From positions 1 through 40,690 of IMG/VR virus record IMGVR_UViG_3300032397_000035: a stretch of 40,690 bases of DNA. One strand, written 5' to 3'. The stretch comes from a virus. Positions 6,291-13,429 of this stretch are shown one piece after another. Position numbers and translations under genes: made by a program. The notes under the pieces are model-generated. The model was not told the origin of the DNA. It was given only the letters and a program-made list of their open reading frames with translations, and did not search any database. Position 1 is the first letter of the stretch, and each line of letters begins with the position of its first letter.

Positions 6291-6582
6291 ATATCTTTTT
6301 CCTGTTTTTCATTTCATCCCGTATTTCTTTTCGCTTTGCATTTAACTTACGCATTTTTTCAAATAGTTTTGAATATGCTTTTTGAATAGTGATGTTTAAT
6401 GAATATTTTGCAAAAATTTTTTCTCTCTTGAGTATAGGACTCAAATAAGATATTTCCCTATCAAGTTTCCTTAATTTATACCACAATTTAGATAATGTCA
6501 GGGAAGTGGGACTCGAACCCACACCGGCAGGCCGTCGCCTCTTGTTCTGACCACTTAAACTATTCCCTGATAAATTATCCAT
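6283..6582 (-). CDS. Hypothetical basic protein whose frame crosses a tRNA-like element
   Basis: A 99-codon frame with AAGGAC before its ATG. Residues 1-30 are simply the translation of the tRNA-like sequence (VGSSPTSLT is typical of a read-through T-arm). The rest (LWYKLRKLDREISYL ... KLNAKRKEIRDEMKNRKK) is basic and helical and could be a real gene starting at a TTG at 6486. The stop overlaps the start region of the methyltransferase remnant. The true start is unresolved. Confidence 0.45.
   Translation of the reverse strand: MDNLSGNSLSGQNKRRRPAGVGSSPTSLTLSKLWYKLRKLDREISYLSPILKREKIFAKYSLNITIQKAYSKLFEKMRKLNAKRKEIRDEMKNRKKIYG
6498..6570 (-). tRNA. tRNA-like element with aberrant anticodon arm
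   Basis: On the minus strand, CAGGGAA pairs with TTCCCTG (acceptor). A D-arm follows, GTTT (6557-6560) with GAAC (6544-6547) enclosing a GG-containing loop. The T-arm is canonical: GTGGG, TTCGAGT, CCCAC (6522-6506). The anticodon region instead forms AGGC-GACG-GCCT (6540-6529), a 4-nt loop with no U33 or seven-base loop. No CCA is encoded. About 72 nt, slightly short. Likely a degenerate tRNA or a tRNA mimic. Confidence 0.65.
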
Positions 6583-6645
6583 ATTAAAGTCCTTTGTTAA
6601 GTTTGATTTTTAACTTTTTTATTTCCCGCCTGATTTCCCGTCTTT

Positions 6646-6903
6646 CTATTTTCTTTCTTCATAATTTTTACATTCTAATTCATCTTTTCCTGTCTCATAC
6701 AAACAAAATTTATAGGGTTTTGTGTTTGTCTTACAACAAGCATTAAACTTATCCCGATGACGACAAAATGAATAATACCACATATTAAATTCTACTGGTA
6801 TCGGTAAACATTGTTCGTTAATTGGTAATTTTGCCATATCTTCCAATATTCTTTTATTCCCTTCTCTTATATGTTTTGCTATTGTTTCTTCATTATATTT
6901 CAT
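6646..6903 (-). CDS. Hypothetical cysteine-containing protein
   Basis: 85 residues from the ATG at 6903, chosen because GAGGATAT precedes it (an upstream TTG at 6918 is also in frame). An N-terminal helix (NEETIAKHIREGNKRILEDMAK) is followed by WYYSFCRHRDKFNACC and two more cysteines, possibly a zinc site. Not recognised. Located just downstream of the helicase. Confidence 0.65.
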   Translation of the reverse strand: MKYNEETIAKHIREGNKRILEDMAKLPINEQCLPIPVEFNMWYYSFCRHRDKFNACCKTNTKPYKFCLYETGKDELECKNYEERK

Positions 6904-6914
6904 ATATCCTCGAT

Positions 6915-7013
6915 TCAAAATAATTTGTTAAGTTTCCTTATTGCTTTTCTTATTTCTTTTCTCTCAACTCTTTTACGATATTTCAATAATTTTTTTATTA
7001 CTTTGTCTTTCAT
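6915..7013 (-). CDS. Basic micro-protein
   Basis: 32 residues, about half Lys/Arg (KLLKYRKRVERKEIRKAIRKLNK), predicted as a single basic helix. Similar stretches recur nearby in other frames or genes (KRKEIRDEMK at 6283-6582 and an ORF remnant near 6600-6650), suggesting local duplication. Weak ribosome binding site. May bind RNA or DNA; uncertain as a gene. Confidence 0.45.
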   Translation of the reverse strand: MKDKVIKKLLKYRKRVERKEIRKAIRKLNKLF

Positions 7014-7021
7014 AAATTATT

Positions 7022-8440
7022 CTATCCATTCAGGTCTGCTCGGTTTTCTTCTATCTTATCAAATGCAGTTTTTATTTTATTATCTTCCTGCCGTTCTTCC
7101 TGTGACTGCCCGCCCGATATTTCCGATAATACTTTTTTTTCTTCTTCTTTGGTAGTTTCAATTTCCCGAAATGAAGTAATATTTGTCAAGAATTCCATTT
7201 TGACAAGCCCCTGGGCCCCATTCCTGTTTTTTTCAATTATTACTTCGGTTTCACTAATCCTATTACCCTGTTCAATTTCGTCTGCCATATTTGGTCTATA
7301 TAGCATTATGACTATATCGGCATCCTGTTCTATATTTCCGCTATCCCGCAGGTCAGCCAGAACCGGTCTCTTTTCTTTTCCTTTCCGCAATTCAGACCCC
7401 CGATTTAATTGAGACAACAAAATTACAGGGATATTCATATCTTTTGCAATTGCTTTCAATTCACCTGTAATTTCACCGATTTCATAATTTCTACTTTCGC
7501 CTCTAATCATCGGTTTAATTTTTTGCAAATAATCAATAATAATGACATCAGGTTTATATTGCATAGTCCTCGCCCGAATTTCCAATGTATTTATTGTGCT
7601 TGAATCATCAATGTAGAATTTTGTATCATATAAATTTTTTCCTATTTCAGTGAATTTATTCCATTCACTTTCTTTATTTATATATCCATTTTTTAATTTG
7701 TAAATTGTTATTTCGGAAAGTGTGCTTAATAATCTCGTTGCCAATTCTAACCTCATCATTTCAATAGAGAAAAATAAAACAATCTTTTTTTGTTTCAAAA
7801 TATTTATGGCAAGGTTCAGAGCAAAAGAAGTTTTACCAACTGTAGTCCGGGCCGCAATTATTGTCATTACTCCCGGTTCCAGACCACAAATTAAATAATC
7901 AAGTTTTTTATAGCCCGTTGATATCCCAGAGCAGGTTATTTTTTTCGTGTTTAAATCCTCAATGCGTTTCAATACATCGGGAATAATGTCTTTAATATGA
8001 AAAATATTAGATTTACTTTTTTCTTTTGATAATTCATATATTTCCTTTTCTATTTCGCCGATGAAGTTTTTTACTTCATCAGAAAAAATCCCTTCAGAAT
8101 TTTTTATTGCTTTTTGACAGATAGTTACTATTTTTCTTTTAAGGGAATTATTTTTTACAATCTCTATAAAGGATTTTATTCTATCAGGCACGACTGCCAC
8201 ATTTCGGCATTCCACCAAATAACTACCCTTAATATTTTCGGGTAATTCACTTATTATTAAAAATTCTTCTATTGGATTATTTGTCTTATATAATTTTACC
8301 ATTGCTGAATAAATTTTTTTATGAATATCATAATAAAAATCTGTTTCATCTAAATTTGAAATAACATCTGCCATTTTATCATTATTTATTAAGGCACATC
8401 CGATTATAATTTTTTCAGCATTCAGCACAATATCTTCCAT
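7022..8440 (-). CDS. Replicative DNA helicase, DnaB family
   Basis: 472 residues. The N-terminal helical domain (EKIIIGCALIN ...) matches the DnaB-N layout. The RecA-like core has GISTGYKKLD, Walker A ARTTVGKTS (197-205), FFSIEM, Walker B PDVIIIDYLQKI (D303), LLSQLNRG and DLRDSGNIEQDADIV. The last 40 residues are charged and variable. It unwinds DNA at the fork and is presumably loaded by the initiator encoded just upstream (14-nt gap). Walker A is slightly unusual (TTVGKT). Confidence 0.95.
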   Translation of the reverse strand: MEDIVLNAEKIIIGCALINNDKMADVISNLDETDFYYDIHKKIYSAMVKLYKTNNPIEEFLIISELPENIKGSYLVECRNVAVVPDRIKSFIEIVKNNSLKRKIVTICQKAIKNSEGIFSDEVKNFIGEIEKEIYELSKEKSKSNIFHIKDIIPDVLKRIEDLNTKKITCSGISTGYKKLDYLICGLEPGVMTIIAARTTVGKTSFALNLAINILKQKKIVLFFSIEMMRLELATRLLSTLSEITIYKLKNGYINKESEWNKFTEIGKNLYDTKFYIDDSSTINTLEIRARTMQYKPDVIIIDYLQKIKPMIRGESRNYEIGEITGELKAIAKDMNIPVILLSQLNRGSELRKGKEKRPVLADLRDSGNIEQDADIVIMLYRPNMADEIEQGNRISETEVIIEKNRNGAQGLVKMEFLTNITSFREIETTKEEEKKVLSEISGGQSQEERQEDNKIKTAFDKIEENRADLNG

Positions 8441-8453
8441 TTTATATTTCTCC

Positions 8454-9218
8454 TTACTTTATTTTATATTCCGCAGAATATTTTACAACCGTTTCAAGTG
8501 TCCAGTTCAGATTATCTTTTTCAAGTTTTTCTTTGACCCATTTCACACAGTCGGCGGATTTTTTGTAATCATCATCAAAATAATCTAATATGAGTTTTGC
8601 CGATTTAGAAAATCGCTTATAGTTAAGTTTATCCCACTTTCGCTGCTCAACAGGTTCCGGGCTGACATTTTTCAAAATTTTGTATATATACAGGACTTTG
8701 GATATATTGTCTTTAAGCAGGTATTCTTTATTATCATCAGCCGTTTTGGCTGATGTATGTATGTTGTCTTTTATATATGTCTTTTGTATATTGTCTTTTG
8801 TGTCTACCTGCTTGGGTAATAGTTGATTACCTGCTTGGGTAATAGTTGTTACCTGCTTGGGTAATAGTGCTATTACCTGCTTGGGTATTACCTGCTTGGG
8901 TAATAGTGACCATTCGGAATAATTCTTATTTATTCCTGTCATATAGGTTTTTCCTTTTTCCCCTGTATGAGTAATCATATTTTTATTTTTGAGTTTTTTT
9001 ATAGTTCTGGCAATATGTGATTGTTTAATATTTGTCATTTCCTTTATTTGTGATAATGAAATCCAATCCTCTTTTTTATTATATCCGTAAGTTTTTCTAA
9101 TTATGCAAAGAAATACAGCATTTTCGTAACTGGATAATATTCTTGATATTTTTAAATACTCTTCAAAAAGTTCATTAGATATTTTTACATATCCATTTTC
9201 AACCTGTGGATTTGCCAA
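8454..9218 (-). CDS. Replication initiator, lambda O-like, carrying the origin
   Basis: 254 residues. Residues 1-110 match the phage replication protein O N-terminal winged helix (NGYVKISNELFEEYL, RKTYGYNKKEDWISLSQI, ARTIKKLKNKNMI). The middle (about 115-150) is a translated run of iterons (LLPKQV repeats), and the C-terminus is helical and probably contacts the helicase. The start is TTG, 2 nt after leader ORF 2, with GAGG upstream. As in lambda, the initiator gene appears to contain its own binding sites. Confidence 0.85.
   Translation of the reverse strand: MANPQVENGYVKISNELFEEYLKISRILSSYENAVFLCIIRKTYGYNKKEDWISLSQIKEMTNIKQSHIARTIKKLKNKNMITHTGEKGKTYMTGINKNYSEWSLLPKQVIPKQVIALLPKQVTTITQAGNQLLPKQVDTKDNIQKTYIKDNIHTSAKTADDNKEYLLKDNISKVLYIYKILKNVSPEPVEQRKWDKLNYKRFSKSAKLILDYFDDDYKKSADCVKWVKEKLEKDNLNWTLETVVKYSAEYKIK
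8735..8755. repeat. Hairpin within the probable origin
   Basis: Perfect 8-bp inverted repeat CATCAGCC / GGCTGATG with a 5-base loop. It lies between the iterons and an AT-rich stretch with repeated TTGTCTTTT motifs (about 8760-8800). Such a palindrome beside iterons also occurs in lambda ori. Confidence 0.6.
8805..8906. repeat. Five iterons, probable replication origin
   Basis: Five direct copies of TACCTGCTTGGGTAATAG (one truncated to TACCTGCTTGGGTA) start at 8805, 8828, 8850, 8874 and 8889. Spacings of 23, 22, 24 and 15 bp break the reading frame. Four copies are read as LLPKQV or IPKQV, and one (8828) as ITQAGN. DNA identity despite different frames shows that DNA, not protein, is conserved, as expected for initiator binding sites. 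Confidence 0.85.
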
Positions 9219-9220
9219 AG

Positions 9221-9334
9221 TTAAACCTCAAAAAAAAAGCGCCCGGGAGTGAAAGGCAGGAATTTTTGCAAAGTCCTGTAATCCCCCGGGCACATAAACT
9301 TAAAGTGAATTGTAAAATAAAAAAGACCTTGCAT
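9221..9334 (-). CDS. Leader ORF 2, crossing a terminator hairpin
   Basis: 37 codons (MQGLFYF ... RFFFEV) start about 20 nt after the predicted transcript start, behind AGGTAGG. The frame passes through both arms of the terminator hairpin, reads the U-tract as FFF and stops 2 nt before the TTG start of the initiator gene. The spacing suggests translational coupling and control of the terminator by ribosomes. The peptide itself resembles nothing. Confidence 0.45.
   Translation of the reverse strand: MQGLFYFTIHFKFMCPGDYRTLQKFLPFTPGRFFFEV
9230..9291 (-). terminator. Leader RNA 2: terminator hairpin with nine U residues (putative attenuator)
   Basis: Outer stem GCCCGGG (9285-9291) with CCCGGGC (9241-9247). 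Inside it a hairpin CAGGA (9274-9278) with UCCUG (9257-9261). Two bases after the stem comes an unbroken run of nine U (9230-9238), and the initiator's ribosome binding site follows. By sequence this is a strong intrinsic terminator placed between a strong promoter and an essential gene, so read-through must be regulated. Confidence 0.8.
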
Positions 9335-9362
9335 AAAATCAAACCTACCTTTCTAATATGTA

Positions 9363-9390
9363 ATTATAGCACTGGATAGCAAAAAGTCAA
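9363..9390 (-). promoter_or_regulatory. Promoter P-rep (TTGACT / TGC TATAAT, 16-bp spacer)
   Basis: -35 TTGACT (9385-9390), 16-bp spacer ending in TGC, -10 TATAAT (9363-9368). It overlaps the stop codon of the upstream gene. Transcription should start near 9356 and read into leader RNA 2 and the replication genes. Confidence 0.85.
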
Positions 9391-9569
9391 GGTTTATTTT
9401 TTATTTCCAGCCCCATAGCGTCAATGAGTTCAGGCGGGGTCTCAAGATAATTCGGGCAGGTATTCTCAGTATTCAGGATACATTTATTTCCCCTGTCAAT
9501 TCTGCCACATTCCAAATTCGGATAATTCGGTAAGTCGTCAATAAACCATTTACAATTTTCCTTTTTCAT
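9387..9569 (-). CDS. Small cysteine-containing protein
   Basis: 60 residues from the ATG at 9569, which overlaps the stop of the preceding gene (ATGA) and follows GGAGAT. The pattern CKWF ... LECG ... NKCIL ... CPNYLE gives four spaced cysteines, probably a small metal-binding fold. Function not recognised. Last gene before promoter P-rep. Confidence 0.65.
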   Translation of the reverse strand: MKKENCKWFIDDLPNYPNLECGRIDRGNKCILNTENTCPNYLETPPELIDAMGLEIKNKP

Positions 9570-9778
9570 CTTATCATCTCCGGGATTTGTATTCTGCATA
9601 ACTTTTCAAAATCAATGTAATGCGGAATGATATTATCAATATCTTCATATTTTTTTTTCTCAAGTAGAAAAAAAAGATAGTGGACTATGCCTGACCAGAA
9701 TTCTTTTACTTCACCTTTTCCTTTTGCGATTTCCGAATCAAGATAATTCCAGATTTTTTTCTCATAATATTTTTCCAT
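9566..9778 (-). CDS. Hypothetical protein
   Basis: 70 residues, mixed charged and aromatic (KIWNYLDSEI, EFWSGIVHYLFFLLEKK), probably all-helical; the hydrophobic stretch is short and could be buried or amphipathic. No motif recognised. Coupled to the downstream gene by an ATGA overlap. Confidence 0.6.
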   Translation of the reverse strand: MEKYYEKKIWNYLDSEIAKGKGEVKEFWSGIVHYLFFLLEKKKYEDIDNIIPHYIDFEKLCRIQIPEMIR

Positions 9779-9811
9779 TATTTGGCCTCCGCTTTTTCAT
9801 ATCCTTTTTTT

Positions 9812-10024
9812 TTATACTGATAAATAATCTAATATATCTTTTATCCGTCCCGCCGCCTCCTGTAAATCTAATCCTGCCCTGTTCAGTAACTCCGCAGCCT
9901 CCAGATAGATCAATTTCTTTTTTTCGCTGTTTGTTTTTTCTGCTTTTGTCTCAAAATCATACGCCAGAGTGTAGATTTTACTTTGGATATTCTCAATGTT
10001 TCTTAATAAGTTTTTTATTTTCAT
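9812..10024 (-). CDS. Hypothetical helical protein
   Basis: 70 residues from the ATG at 10024, with GGAGGCAAAA upstream formed by the end of the preceding gene. Predicted as two or three amphipathic helices (NLLRNIENIQSKIYTLAYDF ... LEAAELLNRAGLDLQEAAGRI). No known family recognised. Confidence 0.65.
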   Translation of the reverse strand: MKIKNLLRNIENIQSKIYTLAYDFETKAEKTNSEKKKLIYLEAAELLNRAGLDLQEAAGRIKDILDYLSV

Positions 10025-10025
10025 A

Positions 10026-10307
10026 TCATTTTGCCTCCGCCTTTTCAATAGCATCTTTTAACTTCAAAATAGTTTCACATCTTCCGTTATCATTCCCAAT
10101 ATAATTTCCCAATAAAACTAATAATGGGATCGCCTCTTTACAGGCCTCCAGCAAGTCGGGAGCGGCGGCAATCAAATATCCGTGTCTGTCCCTTTCTTCA
10201 ACTGTTCCGCCTTTCGGCAGGGCTTTCAATGTCATACAGTTCCCCGAGTCCATTCCCTCCACTTCCGCAGTAATTTCGTTATAAGTCCATTCTTGTTTAC
10301 TATTCAT
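10026..10307 (-). CDS. Conserved phage hypothetical protein (IAAAPDLLEACKEA)
   Basis: 93 residues. The stretch HGYLIAAAPDLLEACKEAIPLL followed by ETILKLKDAIEKAE is a hallmark of a small phage family found in early gene clusters; its role is unknown. An N-terminal beta-rich part precedes this helical pair. Its C-terminal KAEAK codons create the next ribosome binding site. Confidence 0.75.
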   Translation of the reverse strand: MNSKQEWTYNEITAEVEGMDSGNCMTLKALPKGGTVEERDRHGYLIAAAPDLLEACKEAIPLLVLLGNYIGNDNGRCETILKLKDAIEKAEAK

Positions 10308-10308
10308 A

Positions 10309-10731
10309 TTATTTAACCTCCTTTACTTCTTTTAATGTTTTCGGCGTCCAGTATAAATCTAATTCAACATTATTCTCAATAAGTTCCTTTATTGATATAT
10401 ATCCCATTTCCGCCATCTCTTTGTCCCCGTTCAGAATTGTATAACCGAACGCCTGAACCTGACCTTCTTTATCCGTGTTAATGTCTTTTTCTGTTATAAA
10501 CCAATCCGACCCGCCCTTGAAATAATGCAGGTATGCAATTGCCTCATCCCCTTTGCCGTCCTGCTCATAAGTTTTTGGCATAGTTAAAATAAGTATATAC
10601 AACTCAAGTAATTTCTCCACGAAAAAACCGTCTTCTTTACCTTTTGTATAGTCAATAACAAGTTCTAACTCGTTTTTTGGTATAAATTCCCTTAAATATT
10701 CTATTGCTTCCCACTTTCCTACTTCTACCAT
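10309..10731 (-). CDS. DUF2958-like hypothetical protein
   Basis: 140 residues from the ATG at 10731, chosen for the AGGAGAA site upstream. The core AIAYLHYFKGGSDWFITEKD ... FGYTILNGDKEMAEMGYISIKELIE ... LDLYWTPKTL resembles DUF2958 proteins found on plasmids and phages (tentative). No catalytic residues are known for that family. Cytoplasmic by appearance. Confidence 0.65.
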   Translation of the reverse strand: MVEVGKWEAIEYLREFIPKNELELVIDYTKGKEDGFFVEKLLELYILILTMPKTYEQDGKGDEAIAYLHYFKGGSDWFITEKDINTDKEGQVQAFGYTILNGDKEMAEMGYISIKELIENNVELDLYWTPKTLKEVKEVK

Positions 10732-10789
10732 TTTATTTTCTCCTTCCCCGTCTCGCCGATAGGACAGCGATTTTATTACGGGATAAAAA

Positions 10790-11068
10790 TTAGAGCCAAG
10801 ATGCGAAACCATAATCATTACGTCCCAATATACCTCTATCGGCTAGTCTCTGGTCAATTATGATGGCCACATCCCGCTTAATGTCATCCCAGGACCCTGC
10901 CATAATATATGGGTGGGTAACGGTGACCTCAACATCATAATCATCATCTTTGCAAGTGGGTAGCAGGCCATAATCATCAAGATATAGATATACCTTACTC
11001 TGTCCGCTGTCATCATTGCCTACTGCAGTCCGTTGTGTCAGTTTTAAATTTTCTTTTAATCCTTTCAT
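10790..11068 (-). CDS. Hypothetical early protein, first gene after leader 3
   Basis: 92 residues from the ATG at 11068, which follows AGGAGTAAATAAA; an in-frame upstream extension overlaps the leader and is unlikely. The sequence (SKVYLYLDDYGLLPTCKDDDYDVEVTVTHPYIMAGSWDDIKRDVAII) looks like a small beta-rich domain. Not recognised. Its expression should depend on read-through of the terminator at 11112-11166. Confidence 0.65.
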   Translation of the reverse strand: MKGLKENLKLTQRTAVGNDDSGQSKVYLYLDDYGLLPTCKDDDYDVEVTVTHPYIMAGSWDDIKRDVAIIIDQRLADRGILGRNDYGFASWL

Positions 11069-11079
11069 TTTATTTACTC

Positions 11080-11253
11080 CTATTTCCGGTGCCCGGTATC
11101 CGGGACGGAATAAAAAAAGGCGGCCGCGCAGGAAGAATCGGGTAGACCCAAACCTACACAACCGCCAAGAGTTTTAAAATTAAAATAGCTCACCACCTGT
11201 GAGCCAATAAAATTGTTTCTTTTCACCTCCCGATTTTTTTTTACCCGATTCAT
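11080..11253 (-). CDS. Leader ORF 3, crossing a terminator hairpin
   Basis: 57 codons (MNRVKKNREVKRN ...) start 25 nt or so after the transcript start behind a strong GAGGAAGG site. The frame runs through the 14-bp terminator stem, reads its U-tract as FF, and stops 11 nt before the next ATG. Of the three leader ORFs this has the best ribosome binding site. The basic N-terminus (RVKKNREVKR) could itself bind RNA, but this is speculation. Confidence 0.5.
   Translation of the reverse strand: MNRVKKNREVKRNNFIGSQVVSYFNFKTLGGCVGLGLPDSSCAAAFFYSVPDTGHRK
11112..11166 (-). terminator. Leader RNA 3: 14-bp terminator hairpin with U-tract (putative attenuator)
   Basis: GGCGGUUGUGUAGG (downward from 11166) pairs with CCUGCGCGGCCGCC (to 11119), 14 continuous pairs including G-U. 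The loop contains a GGGU-CUA-CCC mini-hairpin. Seven U residues follow (11112-11118). An inner AGG...CCUG helix is also present in leaders 1 and 2. Confidence 0.8.
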
Positions 11254-11275
11254 TTTTCCTTCCTCTTTCAATACA

Positions 11276-11303
11276 ATCATAGCAAAGTATTTTGATTTGT
11301 CAA
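11276..11303 (-). promoter_or_regulatory. Promoter P-early (TTGACA / TGC TATGAT, 16-bp spacer)
   Basis: -35 TTGACA (11298-11303), 16-bp spacer ending in TGC, -10 TATGAT (11276-11281). A 12-bp AT palindrome TATTTTAAAATA (11308-11319) lies just upstream. About 130 bases between here and the late-operon end at 11433 hold no gene that I can support. Confidence 0.8.
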
Positions 11304-11432
11304 GCTTTATTTTAAAATAGTTTGGTTTTCCCGACGACAAGAGGTAAATTTTTAAGAAAAAGAGGGCAAAAATAAATGTCAAATTTGAAAAGTTGGCGAT
11401 TTCTAAAGTTAGGATAATAGTATATATATAAT

Positions 11433-13148
11433 CTATTGTATATTAAGTATCTGCTCAATTATGTCCAGCCGTTCTTTCAGGTTTGCTTTAGGGATGTTCT
11501 TATATTCCCTTTTCTGCTCGGCTTTTTTTTCCCTGTCTGCGGTAAGGCGGATTACTCTTTCCTCATAAGATATTTCTGGACTGGCGGATATTTGCGTGGT
11601 AAATAATGAGCCGGTATTATCTACCCAAATTAAAAACTTATATCCATTCAGGGCTGTCAAAATAAGACCTCGATTATCGCCGTTCACTTCAATATCCTGA
11701 ATGCTTTTTATTCTGCCATTTGATTTGAGGCCGGGCGTGTCAATTTCCAATTCTTTTATTTTTGTTTTGACCGCCATATTAACAATCATATTTGTAGAAA
11801 CAGATATAATCGGGTCAATCATTCCGCTGTGTCGGATTTCGTCACCAGAAATTTTGATAGAATTTCCTATAATAATTTCCGAACTGACATAAATTTTATA
11901 AGGTCGGTTTGCCTGATATTGACCTATCGTTGATTTATTATTTTCGTTAAATATTAAATTACCTGATGAAATAAGTATTTCTTTTTCTTTTATTTCCATT
12001 TGAGGGTCTGCAACATCACCGGAATAAAATTTAATCGTTCCGGTGGAAGTATTTATTGCTATTCCGTTTGTAAGTTCATCTGCCAATATTACTCCCATAT
12101 TTGGCGGTGGGTCAATACTGTTTGAACTTGTGACAATCATCATCATTCCTTTATCTGCATTATTAGTCAATCTTAAAACGGGCATTGCATTCTGCCCGGA
12201 ATTACTATTCATAATTGATATGCCTGAAAAATTATTAGTTGAATTTTCTACAACAATAAATTTTCCGTTCTCATTTGTAATGGAATGAATTAAATGTTCA
12301 TTCGGGAAAGTTATATTGTCCGTAAGAATATTTGCCTCAATTATTCCTCCGCTCAATTTATAAAAATTTCCTGTGCCGATATTGACATTATAAAAATATC
12401 CTGTTGCTACTCCAACTAAATCCTTATCGTGCATATTCAATCCTGCATAAGAATTGATATAACCATAAACATTCTGATGAGCAGTCCAAGTTTGAGTAGA
12501 AGCCAGATGTCCCGTCAACAACGTTCTGCTGGATATTTCTGCCGTTAAATCTGTTCTTATTGTCGTTGTGGTTATTTGAACATTATTATAAACTGCATAA
12601 TAATTTATATGCTGACCGTCAAGCATATCAGAATTTTGAGAATATACTGCTGTTCCTGAATTAATTGAATAATTCACAATACTTTGACTTGAAATATTTA
12701 TAGCAGAATAACAGGTCGCCCATTCCTGTAATGTATCAAATTTATTTTGTAAATATCCGGTACTATTTTGTATCAATATTAAATCAGTTCTCAATATTCC
12801 CGTAGATATTCCCAATGCGGTATCACCTGAAATTCTGTTATTGCTTTCCGTCGTTAAATCCGTTCTCAATCCGGCAGTGCTTAATCCGATATTATATAAC
12901 CTGTCAAGCAAACCAAATCCGATGTCCAGATTATTCGCTTTTATATTCCCGCTTTTTCCGTCAAGTATTATTCTCGGCGTATAAATCTGATAGGTCGTAT
13001 AAAGCATTAAATCATTAGTGTAAATCTGTGTCCCAGATATAACCTGAAATAAGGACTGGTCTGAAATATCTACTTTACTAAACTGTGAACGGTTTCCGGC
13101 ATATAATCCGGCGGTCAATAAAAAAGCGAAAAGTATTATTTTTTTCAT
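11433..13148 (-). CDS. Secreted fibre-like protein with signal peptide
   Basis: 571 residues from the ATG at 13148 (GAGGAATAAT upstream). The N-terminus MKKIILFAFLLTAGLYA is a textbook signal peptide with likely cleavage after LYA. The body is beta-rich and repetitive (Asn, Thr, Ser, Ile), with STQTWTAHQN, a motif also in the 30994-32295 protein. The end (EERVIRLTADREKKAEQKREY) looks like a coiled coil or chaperone-type tail. Last late gene, after the tail tip. Fibre by context; an exported location is inferred and unusual. Confidence 0.7.
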   Translation of the reverse strand: MKKIILFAFLLTAGLYAGNRSQFSKVDISDQSLFQVISGTQIYTNDLMLYTTYQIYTPRIILDGKSGNIKANNLDIGFGLLDRLYNIGLSTAGLRTDLTTESNNRISGDTALGISTGILRTDLILIQNSTGYLQNKFDTLQEWATCYSAINISSQSIVNYSINSGTAVYSQNSDMLDGQHINYYAVYNNVQITTTTIRTDLTAEISSRTLLTGHLASTQTWTAHQNVYGYINSYAGLNMHDKDLVGVATGYFYNVNIGTGNFYKLSGGIIEANILTDNITFPNEHLIHSITNENGKFIVVENSTNNFSGISIMNSNSGQNAMPVLRLTNNADKGMMMIVTSSNSIDPPPNMGVILADELTNGIAINTSTGTIKFYSGDVADPQMEIKEKEILISSGNLIFNENNKSTIGQYQANRPYKIYVSSEIIIGNSIKISGDEIRHSGMIDPIISVSTNMIVNMAVKTKIKELEIDTPGLKSNGRIKSIQDIEVNGDNRGLILTALNGYKFLIWVDNTGSLFTTQISASPEISYEERVIRLTADREKKAEQKREYKNIPKANLKERLDIIEQILNIQ

Positions 13149-13156
13149 ATTATTCC

Positions 13157-13429
13157 TCAAAGCGAAATCCAATTTATACCATCATAAAATTCCGGTCTAT
13201 GTGTCTCAAGATTATATATTTCGTCACCCTCAACCCAAGTTAAGATTGCGTCCCGCTGTAAAATAGTTAGTTTCTTTTTCTCGTGTGCGAGCGGGTATCC
13301 GCCTGCCTGCGTGCCATTATGCACTACTACCGTATTTTTTGTAGTGTCAATAGTTATCTCACCCATCGCACCCGTAAAAGTGGTATGCTCTGCACTTGAA
13401 CCCCGACGGCGTTGTATTTGTTTACTCAT
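13157..13429 (-). CDS. Tail-fibre adaptor with Mtd/hyaluronidase N-terminal-type domain
   Basis: 90 residues. IQRRRGSSAEHTTFTGAMGEITIDTTKNTVVVHNGTQAGGYPLA matches the N-terminal domain found at the start of many phage fibre and tropism-determinant proteins (RRGTxxEH..F.GA.GE...DT...T.VVHDG). Here it is almost free-standing, followed only by a short FYDGINWISL tail. It may dock a fibre encoded separately. No reverse transcriptase or variable repeat is nearby. Confidence 0.75.
   Translation of the reverse strand: MSKQIQRRRGSSAEHTTFTGAMGEITIDTTKNTVVVHNGTQAGGYPLAHEKKKLTILQRDAILTWVEGDEIYNLETHRPEFYDGINWISL

Noticed and set aside
10819-11161. Long N-terminal extension of the 10790-11068 gene
   Set aside because: It would overlap the terminator hairpin in another frame and has no ribosome binding site, whereas the ATG at 11068 has AGGAGT.
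11254-11382. Upstream extension of leader ORF 3 (MTFIFALFFLKIYLLSS...)
   Set aside because: The extension covers the promoter -35/-10 region and starts before the transcription start, so only the part from 11253 can be translated from this promoter.
13157-13429. Diversity-generating retroelement, suggested by the tropism-determinant-like domain
   Set aside because: No reverse transcriptase, no template/variable repeat pair and no C-type lectin-like variable domain were seen.
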